A DNA stretch of 64,000 nt from Neocallimastix lanati (nom. inval.) (lineage: Eukaryota; Neocallimastigomycota; Neocallimastigomycetes; Neocallimastigales; Neocallimastigaceae), in NCBI GenBank assembly GCA_016946835.1, contig JACVTC010000001.1, positions 3,143,501 through 3,207,500 on the forward strand, in the 5' to 3' direction. The notes below the pieces were generated by a model, which did not search any database, was not told the origin of the DNA, and saw only the letters and a list, made by a program, of their open reading frames with translations. How positions within the stretch are numbered: position 1 is the first letter of the stretch; each line of letters begins with the position of its first letter. The position numbers and the translations under genes are program-made. Below, piece by piece: positions 25,761 to 45,407 of the stretch.

Positions 25761-26371
25761 AGATCTATAGAAACATCCAAGAATTTTTGTTCAATTATAA
25801 TTGCAAACTTCAAAAATAGATAATCTAAAATAGATAAAGATTTATTTTTTAAAAAGAAAATTAAAAATAAAATTAAAACAATATAAAAACAAAAGGTAAA
25901 CAAAAAAGAATTTAAAAAATAAAATTATGTACAAAAAAAGAACTCTTGCATATTTTACAATATTATAAACATGAACTCTTAAATTTATCACAAAATACAA
26001 CCATTATTCTCAATTTACTAAACATTTAACACCATAAAAAACCAATTCATAACAAATACAAACAACTTATTTTTAATTTTTAATTTGCTTTATTTTTTAA
26101 TTATTTTTATTATTTGCTTTTTTATATTTTTCTTTATATTATGGGTAGTGATTTATTTCCTACAGCATAATATTTTATTTTTCATTATTTATTTTTAAAA
26201 TTAAAAAAAGTGGGGAAATTTTTTTCAATTAATTTGTTATTAAAGTTGATATTTTATAAATGGTTTTTTCCACTTAATATCTTCTCATCTTCAATTGTTG
26301 TCTTTTATTTGCATTTTTTTAATTTCTAGGAGAAATAGAATTCATTTAAATTAATTCAGGGGCGAAATAAT
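25761..26371. other. Spacer downstream of GAPDH
   Basis: AT-rich DNA between the LINE 1 remnant and the GAPDH stop codon. It holds the GAPDH 3' UTR on the minus strand. No gene is supported; the 63-codon frame at 25712-25903 mixes LINE debris and spacer. Confidence 0.7.
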
Positions 26372-33889
<7,518 letters not shown>

Positions 33890-34345
33890 AAATAATAACT
33901 AAATTTTGGCGCAATATAAAAAGTACCATCTGTGAATATATTTTCATATAATTTTGTTTGAAATGAGGATTGTAAGATTATTTAGTATGAATTTTTGAAT
34001 AGCCTAAAATTCTCATTTCTTACTGTTTTATAATGTTTAGGTTTGTTAAGAATTTCATCAAACTTTGTTACATCAAGAGGGGTAATTGTTTATTTATATT
34101 TCTTGTTATTTGGAATTTAATTACATTATAATCAGGACATATATCCTATTTCTTGTGAAACTTCATTGAATATAAATTTAGGTTTTATAACCAAAGGAAT
34201 TGAACTTTTGCTATTTAATCATTAATTTTATGGTTTGCAATCGATAAAGATGCGTCAAATTTTTTTTCAAGATGATCATGGAAACTTTCATATTTTAAAG
34301 TCTCTTGATCGGTTATAATAATGAAAGAATAATGAAAGATTTACG
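33890..34345 (-). pseudogene. MULE-like transposase fragment
   Basis: The minus strand reads as a decayed protein with stops and frameshifts. A segment near 34280-34230 (HDHLEKKFDASLSIANHKI) is followed by shifted pieces. The longest clean part is about 34085-33890: TPLDVTKFDEILNKPKHYKT, an in-frame stop, then LYENIFTDGTFYIAPKF. The DGTF...P motif is typical of the first catalytic Asp region of MULE-type transposases. Assignment is by motif only. The C-terminal counterpart may be the relic on the other strand at 39.5-39.85 kb. No terminal repeat was found next to this piece. Confidence 0.55.
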
Positions 34346-34389
34346 TTTATTTAAAGTTTTATATTTATTCTATATACTTTATAAAATTA

Positions 34390-34435
<46 letters not shown>

Positions 34436-35490
34436 TTAAGTTGTTCCTTTCCTCGATTAGTTTTACGTATTTCAATATATATATATATATATTTAATTAT
34501 TAAAAAAGTTTTTAAGAAAATATTTTATTTTTTGAATATTATTAATAATTTATTTTTATTTATTATTTATTATTTTTATCATTGTATTCTTTACCTCTTA
34601 TCTTTAAAAATATTATAAAAATCATATATATATATACATATAAAATGACTAAAATACTGAGGATTTTCAATAGTAACCATAAATTGTTAGAAATACTTTT
34701 ATAAATGATTTTATTAGTTGTGTTGGATCTTCTTCCATGTTTCCTTTCAACGTTCACACTATTCTGTTCAAACGAGTACTTTGTGTTTTTAGTTCTAAAT
34801 TCAATTTTTAAAATCATTGGAGTGTACTAGTTAATTTTGATTACTTTAACATTATCTTCTTCATTCCTTTTTCTTCCATAATTATCATTATTATATTATT
34901 ATTGTTATTTTTAGTTTTTTTATTAAGTTTTTAATTGAGAATAATCTAAATGCTGGTCAATAAGGCAAATATCTTGTTTGATGGGTTAAATTAAATCATT
35001 GATTTTAATTGGGAATTATTATCAAACAAGGTAACGATGTTTTTAGTTAAAAAAAAAAAATGAGTAGTTTCAATTTTCTTAAACCCTAGAAGATCATCAA
35101 AAAAAAATATTTAAAATATTTAAAAAATTATGTAGGTGATATTATATTAGATTTTTAATTACAATGGATAATTCACCTATAGTTGGTGATTCAGGTTATA
35201 CTAATGTAGATAAAAATCTACTGTAGATTCAATTATCAATACCATATATTTATGGTAGTAAACATTTTATTTGATACTTAAAAAATTTTTTTTTTATTAC
35301 CATTACTATTAGTATCGAAAATATTGAAAGCGCTGATATTGACTTTATTTTATATATTAATATGATATGACATCTATAAAATAATTTATTGATTATAAAA
35401 ATTTGGTTCTCACTTTAATAATAATTAATAATTTATAATTGTAAATATAATTAAAAAAAGGGAATTTGATAAAAATAATTAATTTTTAAT
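34346..35490. other. Spacer with a weak minus-strand frame
   Basis: A T tract at 34391-34431 and an open frame on the minus strand, 34817-34563 (84 codons). The first 45 residues of that frame are not low-complexity (FRTKNTKYSFEQNSVNVERK) and end in a hydrophobic tail. It lies upstream of and on the same strand as the transposase relic and could be part of the same decayed element, but there is no recognisable domain. The rest is AT-rich. Confidence 0.4.
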
Positions 35491-35499
35491 TTATTCCAA

Positions 35500-36405
35500 T
35501 TATTTCCAAATATGCACTGAGGTTTTTTTATCCTGGGATATCATGTAACCACTGTGGTATTCAAAAGGCTTTTCCTTGGCTGCTTATTTACCCAACCCTG
35601 ATACTATGCTACAACACCTTTATAGGCTTTAATGATGTCTCCTATTAACTCTATGAGTATTAGGCAGGACAAATTCCAACACACCAATGCTTATACCTAC
35701 TGGAGGGGGGGGAGTAAATAGTTTTAGTTCTGATGCTTGTGGTTATTGGAAATATATGTAAGAATGTATAGGAAATTCACATCCGGGACCGACGTGTAAC
35801 GATGTTATTGTAAGCAGAGAAGCTGTACTGGTATGCTAAATATCATCGTACCAAAAGTAATAACTGTTAGGGAGTTAATGGGAGAGGTGTACCCATTATA
35901 TGTGTGTTTATGTATACGTCTATATGTTTTAATTATTCTTATTTTTTTTTTTTTTTTTTTTTTTAATGATTTCAAAAAAAAAGGAACTATATAAACATAA
36001 TATTTAATTAGCAAAATTACATTAATTTATATGGGGCAATTTTCATCCTCCCCAGGGTGATTTTCTATATAAGTGAAGTTGGTGCTTGCTCACCATGATA
36101 AGTATTCCTGCTGTTGGACTATAAAATTGCTAGGGCAGAGAGCATTTAATCTGTGAGAGGATTAGTTATAGTTGTTCCTCTCTCGATGATGATGGTTTAA
36201 GAGATCACTGACAAGAAGCCCGTCGTATAAAGCGGCGTATAGGGAATGTATTTCATACTAGCCTTGCTTAGAGAGAGAGAGGTCCACGTCGACGTCGAAA
36301 CAGTATAGCAAAGAATCTAATAAGAGTTCTAATACATTTAAAGAAGAGACTTGGAGTCTCTATTGTCCTCTTTTCTCTTTAATCCCAGTCTAAAAAAAAA
36401 AAAAA
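35500..36405 (+). other. Unexplained GC-richer island
   Basis: Two blocks (about 35510-35910 and 36030-36395) have clearly higher GC than the surrounding desert and no microsatellites, split by a T tract (35941-35964). No frame stays open. Short peptide-like stretches appear in several frames but match nothing I recognise. Features seen are a G run TGGAGGGGGGGGAG near 35700, TGTTAGGGAGTTAATGGGAG at 35866, TATATAAG at 36067, and an end CCCAGTCT followed by an A tract (36395-36407). The A tract suggests a retroposed 3' end; TGTTAG plus a TATA box suggests an LTR. A structured RNA gene is a third option. None is proven. Confidence 0.4.
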
Positions 36406-37540
<1,135 letters not shown>

Positions 37541-37590
37541 AAGTGCATTTCGAAAAATTTTATTTTGGAGAGTTGCATTTCGCAAATTTA
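37541..37590 (+). repeat. GCATTTCG motif pair
   Basis: GTGCATTTCG (37543-37552) and GTTGCATTTCGC (37572-37583) in direct orientation, about 30 bp apart. They match the outer and inner motifs at 38732-38760. They may be the left end of a second or longer copy of the candidate transposon. Confidence 0.5.
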
Positions 37591-37670
37591 AATAATAAAA
37601 TAAATAAATAATAAATTTATTACAATATATTATTAAATAAAAAATTATAAATAATAAATAATTAAATAGA

Positions 37671-37701
<31 letters not shown>

Positions 37702-37977
37702 TTATTTTTTTTTATCTTTAGGGTAAAAAAAAAAAATAACTAATAATTTTAGAATTATTTTTCATAGATTATTGAATCAATTAAATAAAAATAATTATAA
37801 TAATAATGAAATTTAATGATGATATTAAATATTAATTATTTATTAATTGAAAAAAAAAATATTTAAAATAATTAATCAATACAAAGTTCTATCAAAAACC
37901 ATTTAGTTTTTTCCTTTTATTTAATAATTATTTAATAATTTTATTTATATATCGTGTTTTTCAAATATATAAATAAT

Positions 37978-38026
<49 letters not shown>

Positions 38027-38340
38027 AGATTATTTATAAATATTTCGTTTATTAAAAATATTTATTAATATTTATTATATATTAAAATATTTTTATTAAA
38101 AATTAAGATTTTATAAAATACTGCGCAAGAATTTGAAAGGTGTAAAAATGATCAATTAATTAAATATTATTTTTTAATTTTAATAATTATATCTTAATCT
38201 ATATCCTTTACTTCTTTTAAATTGTTAATACTTATTTATATATATATGTATAATTATTATTAGTTTTATATATATTTTGAAAAATTATAAAACGCTTAAA
38301 ACGTGCGAAAAATATTTTATTTCTTAATGCTTAAATTTTA

Positions 38341-38371
<31 letters not shown>

Positions 38372-38730
38372 TATACATATTGTTTTAAAAATTTTAATGA
38401 TATAGTTAATGAATTATATAAAAGACACGACTTTTTCGAAATGGAAATATATTAAAATACTCAAATAATATGTCTATGATTTAAATATTATATATATGTA
38501 TATTTTTTTTTAAAATTTAATTATTTATTTGTTTTATTATATATTTACTTATTTATTTAATTATTTATTTGTTTTATTATTTATTTTTTTATTTAGTTAT
38601 TTACTTTCAATAAAAATTTTCTGAAATGAAATTTTCTGGAATGAAATTTTTTGAAATGAAATTTTTTGAAATGCCTCACACTTAATTTATAATATCAATA
38701 TATTGAGAGCTATACAATATTTACGAGAGT

Positions 38731-39638
38731 GGTGCATTTCGCCGTGTTGCATTTCGTCAAATGAAAATTATTAAATAAATAAATAAATAAATAAACTAAA
38801 CATTATTAATATTGATGTATTTTTTTTTTTTTTTATGAGAAAATATTTAAATATTAAAAAATAAATTTTTTCATATATTGATATCTTTACCTTAAATAAA
38901 TAAATAAATAATAAATAATAAAATAATATAAACAATATAGTAATAATAAAAATAAGAATAATGATGATCAAAATTATAAATAATAATAATTATTATTTAC
39001 AAATATATATGTATTTAAATAAATTGATAAAAATAATATTTAAGTACTTTAGAAAAACATTAAAAAGTTTTTCTTCTAGTATTATATATTATAAATTAAT
39101 AATAAATAATATATAATAAATAATAAATAAATAATATAAACTGTAGCAATAATTACAGAAACATCAAGAATAATATTTTTATAATAACCATGAAAATAAT
39201 AATGTTTATTAAATATAAATGAATTAAAATTTAATATAAAAATTTTTATACATAAGCTTTATATTTATTAGTTACACAAAAAAAAAGGAATAATTTAAAA
39301 TAGATAATTAATCTTTATTTAAAATATATATAATTAAAAAATTTATATTATTAAAATTAATCATTAAAATAAAAAATAAAGGATTTATATATTTATTATC
39401 AAAATATTTCGACTTTCATTTTATTAACCCTGAATATATATGATATTTGTAGTAAAATAAAAAGTGAGTGCCAAGAACATAAATTATGTTTAATTTTTGG
39501 AATGTTTGGAATGTTTTTTAAAAAAAAACCTATTTAATTAGCTATGAAATTGAAAATATTGGAATTATTATGATTTTATTGAGCATATTACAAATAATAC
39601 TTCAGAATATTTCAATAAATGCTTAAAAAAATCTATTT

Positions 39639-39673
<35 letters not shown>

Positions 39674-40433
39674 TTTCAATTTATATCATAATTACAAGAA
39701 GAAGAATCTAAATATTACATTGACTATGAAAGTAGAACTGTTAAAATTTTGAAAAGAAAAAAAAAAAAAAAAATCAATACTGACTGAGAAAATCAAGGCT
39801 TTTGTTAAATATTACAAAAATATGGAAACTTTATTAAAAAAAAAAAAGAAAGAAAAGTATTAGAAATGCTTAAATGATTTAAATATTAGAAATATTTATT
39901 AATAATAAATTATTAAGAAATGACAGAAAATTGACCAAATGAATTCTGTCGTTCATAATTATAATTTATTAATAGTTAAACTTATTTTAAAAAGAGAATA
40001 AATGAATAAATACAATAATAATTAAAGTATTTTTAATCTTTATTGGATTAGGTTAACATAAGAACATTTAAATATATTTTTATAATTAAATATTATTTTT
40101 TAAAAGAATATTTATATAATTAAAATATTGTTATTATAATATTATTATTATTTTTTTTTTGCAAAATATAAAAATATACTGTTATAATTAAAAATTATTT
40201 TAAAATCTTTTTTTTTTTTTTTTTTTTTTTGACTGAATATTAAAATATATCTTAACTAAATATATTTTTATAATTAATTATAAATAATTATTTTATTACT
40301 GTTTTATAAAATATTAAAATAATATTGATTAGTAAATAAATATTATAAAAAAGTTTTAAAAAACATATTTTGAATTTTTATTTATTTATTTATTCATTTA
40401 TTCATATCAATATGTCTCTTGACGAAATGCAAC
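38731..40433 (+). mobile_element. Candidate decayed DNA transposon with GTTGCATTTCGTCAA termini
   Basis: GTTGCATTTCGTCAA at 38746-38760 is a perfect 15-bp inverted repeat of TTGACGAAATGCAAC at 40419-40433. A second GTGCATTTCG lies just outside the left end (38732-38741). A matching pair (GTGCATTTCG and TTGCATTTCGC, 37543-37583) lies 1.2 kb further left in the same orientation, so the true left end is uncertain. Inside, on the plus strand at about 39540-39850, is a broken transposase-like C-terminus (HITNNTSEYFNKCLKKSI, EEESKYYIDYESRTVKILKR), interrupted by A tracts at 39641-39669 and 39759-39773. Stops and tracts make it inactive. Linking the termini to the transposase relic is inference. Confidence 0.45.
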
Positions 40434-43400
40434 GCTTCCTATATTTACTATTAATCACTATTAATAAATAAATGAATAATAAATAATAAATAGTAAATAA
40501 TATATAGTAAATAATAAATAATAAATAATAAATAATAAATAATTAATAATAAATAATAAATAATAAATAATTGAATAATAATAGAAAGAGTATTTATTAA
40601 TAATAAATAATAAATAATGAATAATAAATAATTAAATAATAATTAATAATAATTATGATATACACACTAAATATTTTAATATATAAAGAAGATGAAAAAA
40701 GTTTGTTTAGTACTTCTTGCTAAATTTAATAATTTGGTAATAATTCAATGATGGCTTTTTTTACATTTTTTATGGCTTTTTTTTAATATGAGTAGTTCAT
40801 ATTTGTGGATGAATTTAAATTTAATTATTATCTTTTATTTTTATTTTTCCATGCTTTGAGAATAAACAAACAAAAATAAAAATAAAAATAAAAATAAAAA
40901 CGAAAGAATAGAAAACCCAAAAAAATAATAAAAGAAAATGATTATAAAAGTAATATTTATTCAGACTTTAACCATTTAATTAAAATTATATATATATAAA
41001 GTGAAGATTTAAAAAAATAAAAAAAAAAAAAAGTGATATTTCTGTTCAAAAGTTATTATTAATTAATTTTGATTTTTTTTTTTTTTTTTAATTTAATGGT
41101 GTTAAATGAAATTTTTTTTTGTTGATGTGTGATGTAAAGTGTTACAGTTAAGTCGAAATATACTAAAATTAGAATACTTCATTAATTAAAATAAAAAAAA
41201 AAAAAAAAAAAATGAAAATTAAATCATAAAAAAAAAACTCTTTTTGCATCAAATATTTATTATTATTTTTAAATTTATAATAATAAAACGAACATTAATT
41301 AATAACACTATTTAATAATATATAATATTTAAAGATATATAATATTTAATGATAATAACATTTATTAATAATATAAAATATTTTTTATATAGTTGACATT
41401 TAATACATATTAAATATCATCACTGTAAAAATTGATATTTAATATTATTTTAACTTGAAAATAAATATATTGAATACTAATTAAGATCCTTTTAATTATG
41501 GGTATTAATAATCAAATAAATAATAATAAAAAAAAAAAAGATTTTCTTTATTATTAATATATTTTTTTTTAAATTAAAAAATAAACATATAAAACTAAAA
41601 TAAATAAATATGAATATATATAAATAAATAAATAAAATAAAAAATAATATTTAATTATTTTATTAAAAATAGTTTTAGCTTTAAAAGTCAAGTATTTAAA
41701 AAAATTTGAATTAATCTTTTTTTTCTATTTAGTAAAGAAATTTAGATAGTAATTTATTAATACATATCATTTTATTACTTATTATTTTTTATTTTTTTTT
41801 AACTATTTCAAATTATATAAATCACATCATTTTTATTTTTTATTCTATTCCACACAATAAAAAGTTGTAAAAGCCTTTTAGTTTTATGAGCCTTTTGTTC
41901 TTGTTTTGTTTTTATGTAATATAATTATGATGACTTTTTTTTTTTTTTTTTATTCTTTTTTAATATTTATTTTGTATATATATATTTTTTTATTTTATTA
42001 CTTTTCTATTCACATTTTCTTTATTTTCTTTCTTTTTTCTTTATTTTGTATGGAATTTAAGAATTGATTTGAGGAACGGAATATAAACTTCCATATATTG
42101 TAATAAATTATTATTATACATGTATTATATATTATATTTTAATTAAATTCTTCATTATTAATAAATTGGAGCTATTTTCTTTGTCTCTGATTTTATTGGT
42201 TGATTTTCTTTAGACTTTCAATTTCAAAGTTTTTCTGCTTACTGATGGAAATGAATCACATGATCAAATACATAATTTTAGTGATCTTATCATAAATGAT
42301 CATTTTTTATTGGTGATATCTATGATGTATCAACATTATTTTAGCAAAAAAGTAAAAAAAAAAGTTAAAAGAAATCAAAAAAAAAATTTTTAAAACTATT
42401 GATGTTGATGAAAGAAAAAAAAAAAGAGATAAATATTAATTAGTTGATAATATTATGAGGTTCAAATATGAAAATAGGAAAGTTTATAATTAAAAAAATA
42501 TAAAAATATATATATATATATAAAAAGTTATTATATAACTCAATGTTAATATTTGAACTATGTAATAAATTATTCATTCTATAATATTTTTAATAATCCA
42601 AAAAAAAAAAAAACTGGTATACTTTAATTATTAATATTTACTAATTAATAAATAATAAATAATTAATAATTATTATTTACTAATTACTATTTCATATTTA
42701 TTATATAATTAATAGTATTCAATATTAAATAATTACTATTAAATATTTATTATTTAATGAATAATATTCAGTATTCAATATTCAATAATTAACTTTAATA
42801 AATAAAACTTTAAATAATTTGATATAGTATTTATTTAATATATATGGTCCATATATCAAAATTAATTTATTTAATATCATCGTCCTTCCTATTTATGTAT
42901 AATGCTAATTAGTATATATTATTAAATTAATAATATATTAGTGTAATCTCTTAATATACATATTCATATATTATTCAATTTATTTCAATTAAATCCATCA
43001 GTAAAATTCAATAAAATTATATGAAATACAACAAAAGAATAAAAAATCTTAAATTTTTTTTTTAATTAATATGTATTAGTATTATATTTGAATTATATGA
43101 ATAATCAATATTTATTTTGAAATATTGATGGATTGAATTATTATATAATATATATTTACTATATAATTGAATATATTAGTATATATTGATATAAATTAAT
43201 GAATATATACATGTAAAATATATATAATATATAATATATAATGTATGTTTTTTTAGATTTCTGATTTAACATTTATTTATAAAAATAATTTTTTTTTTTC
43301 ACTTCTTTTTTTTTTCTTCAAGTTTTCTTTTAGTAATAGATTATATTTACAGATAAATTTAGATTTATTTATTTAAAGTTTTAAAGTAAGTAATTTAGGA

Positions 43401-43934
43401 TAGAAATATTATAAAAAATTATAAATATATTATTATGGAGTATATGAGGGTGTTTATATAAGGGAATAAAAATATGAAAATGGATAAATTTTAATAGAGT
43501 AATCAATAAAAATTTGATTTGTTAAAGATTATTTAACTAATCTTATGTTCATCTTTTTACATAAAGATAATAGAAAATTTAATATTTTAATATATATATA
43601 TGTATAAATATGATAATAACAGAATATATACTAAATAACAAAGTCATTTATTTTTAATTGTATATAATGGAAATTTTTGGAAATATTAAAATAATAATAA
43701 ACTATAAACAAATATTAAAAAAAAAAAAGAAAAAAAAATAAGAAATAAAACCTGAAATTACATAGAAAGTATTCAAATCAACTTTTTTCAAATATTCTCA
43801 TACTAATGTTATTTTAATTTTTTATTATATATATTATTTTTTTTTATTATAATAATTATAATAATTGCTATTTTAATTATAACAGTAATAAAGTAATATA
43901 GAATAAAAGAAAAGGAAATTTTATATATATTAAG
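40434..43934. other. Gene desert, last part
   Basis: AT-rich DNA with TAATAAA-type arrays (40462-40570), A and T tracts, and no supported gene. A slightly less AT-rich patch at 42180-42340 reads on the plus strand as TDGNESHDQIHNFSDLIIND after a TTTAG acceptor-like site. It could be an exon relic but nothing joins it. The end of this stretch is the promoter side of the ILV6-like gene. Confidence 0.6.
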
Positions 43935-45407
43935 ATGTTATCTACTCTCTCTAAGAAATTAACTTCTTCCCTTACTTCCAATGTAAGTGTTTTATTTTTT
44001 AGTATACATATAATAACAAATATCAACGCAAAAAAAAAAAAAAGTAGATTAATAAAAAGAAATTAAGAACCTCAGAAAAAGTATTTTTTTATTGATATTC
44101 AATAAAAAAAATCCTTTATAAGTCTACAGGATATTTTAATAATATTGAATATTGGTGATAACAATACAATAAGTTATCAATAAAATTTATTGTATTAGTA
44201 ACTTATAATAAAATAAAATTATTAGAAAATTGAAGATATAATGAATATTTTTATTTATTAATATCATTACATTTATTTTTGTACATAGATATTTGCTATT
44301 ATATGTTATATATTATATAAATTAATTGTTATAATTTAAAATAAAAAAATAAATTATTTATAAGGTTTGTTTTATTTATATATATTTATCTATTTATTAG
44401 TTATTAAGATCTGTTGTACCAGCTGCTAGTATTTCTAGTACTCCAAAGAACTTAGGTACCCGTCGTAGAAGAAAGACTCCTCTTGTTGAAATTCAACCAC
44501 CACCAAGTGCCCAAGAAGCTGTTAACAACATTTTATATAACACTCCAGTCCCATCCAATGCTCCAGTAACTCGTCATGTTCTTAACTGTTTAGTTACTAA
44601 CGAACCAGGTGTTTTATCCAGAGTTTCTGGTATTTTAGCTGGTAGAGGTTTCAACATTGATAGTCTTGTTGTTGCCAAGACTGAAGTTCCAGATTTAAGT
44701 CGTATGACTATTGTTGTAAAAGGTCAAGCTGATTCTATTGAACAATGTCGTCGTCAAGTTGAAGATCTTGTTCCAGTTTGGGCTGTTTTAGATTACACTA
44801 ATACTAAAGTAATTGAAAGAGAACTTTTACTTATTAAGGTTTCAACTATTCCACCACACGTTTCTGAAGATTTAGCTGGTGAAGAAAGTGAAGCTAATGC
44901 TAATAAGGAAAAGAGTAACAATGGTATTTCCCCACTTCTTGACAGTTCATTACAACGTGTTGCTATTACTGCTTTATCTAACCAATTTGGTGCTAAGATC
45001 ATTGATATCTCAAATGAAAGTGTTTTAATTCAATTATCTGCTAAATCTGAAAGAGTTGATTCCTTCATTAAACTTTTAAGACCATATGGTATTATTGAAG
45101 CTTCTCGTTCTGGTAATTATTTTATTATTATTATTTTTTAAAAAGATATTTTTGAGATTATAATTATAAATTTTTTTTTTCATTATTCGCTTTTTATTAG
45201 TAATATAGAATAAAAGTATTTTAGTATAGTTTATATAATATTAATTTTAAGGTATGAAATTAAATACTTATAATAATTGAATTTTATTTATTATTCTAAA
45301 TAGGTATGATGGCTATGCCAAGAACTCCAGTTGATGGTATTTATGAAGAAGTTGAAGAAGAAGAAGAAGAATCAGCTGTTGATCTTTCTGTCCTCCCACC
45401 AAGTTAA
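43935..45407 (+). CDS. ILV6: Acetolactate synthase regulatory (small) subunit
   Basis: Three exons: 43935-43982, 44401-45112 and 45304-45407, with GT-AG introns in phase 0 and phase 1. The spliced product is 287 aa. It binds the catalytic ALS subunit and confers feedback control by valine in isoleucine/valine/leucine synthesis. Exon 1 and the start of exon 2 form an organelle-targeting presequence (MLSTLSKKLTSSLTSN, then LLRSVVPA), rich in Ser, Lys, Arg and Leu and without acids. An ACT domain lies at about residues 74-145 (CLVTNEPGVLSRVSGILAGR, FNIDSLVV). The C-terminal ALS small-subunit domain (VAITALSNQFGAKIIDIS, LLRPYGIIEASRSG) follows an acidic Asn/Lys-rich loop, and the tail is Glu-rich (EEVEEEEEES). 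Ending at 45112 instead of splicing would read into intron 2 and lose the conserved tail. In an anaerobic fungus the target organelle would be the hydrogenosome (inference). Confidence 0.95.

Noticed and set aside
34563-34817. 84-codon minus-strand frame as a separate small membrane protein gene
   Set aside because: The hydrophobic end comes from A/T-rich DNA with a TA run; no start context or family support. Kept only as a possible part of a decayed transposon.
34955-35035. Inverted repeat TTGTTTGAT / ATCAAACAA as a terminator or hairpin RNA
   Set aside because: Arms are only about 10 bp in A/T-rich DNA with a long loop; expected by chance.
36175-36215. Box C/D-like words (ATGATGA and CTGA) in the GC island
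   Set aside because: Spacing between the boxes is about 17 nt, too short for a standard C/D snoRNA, and no terminal stem was found.
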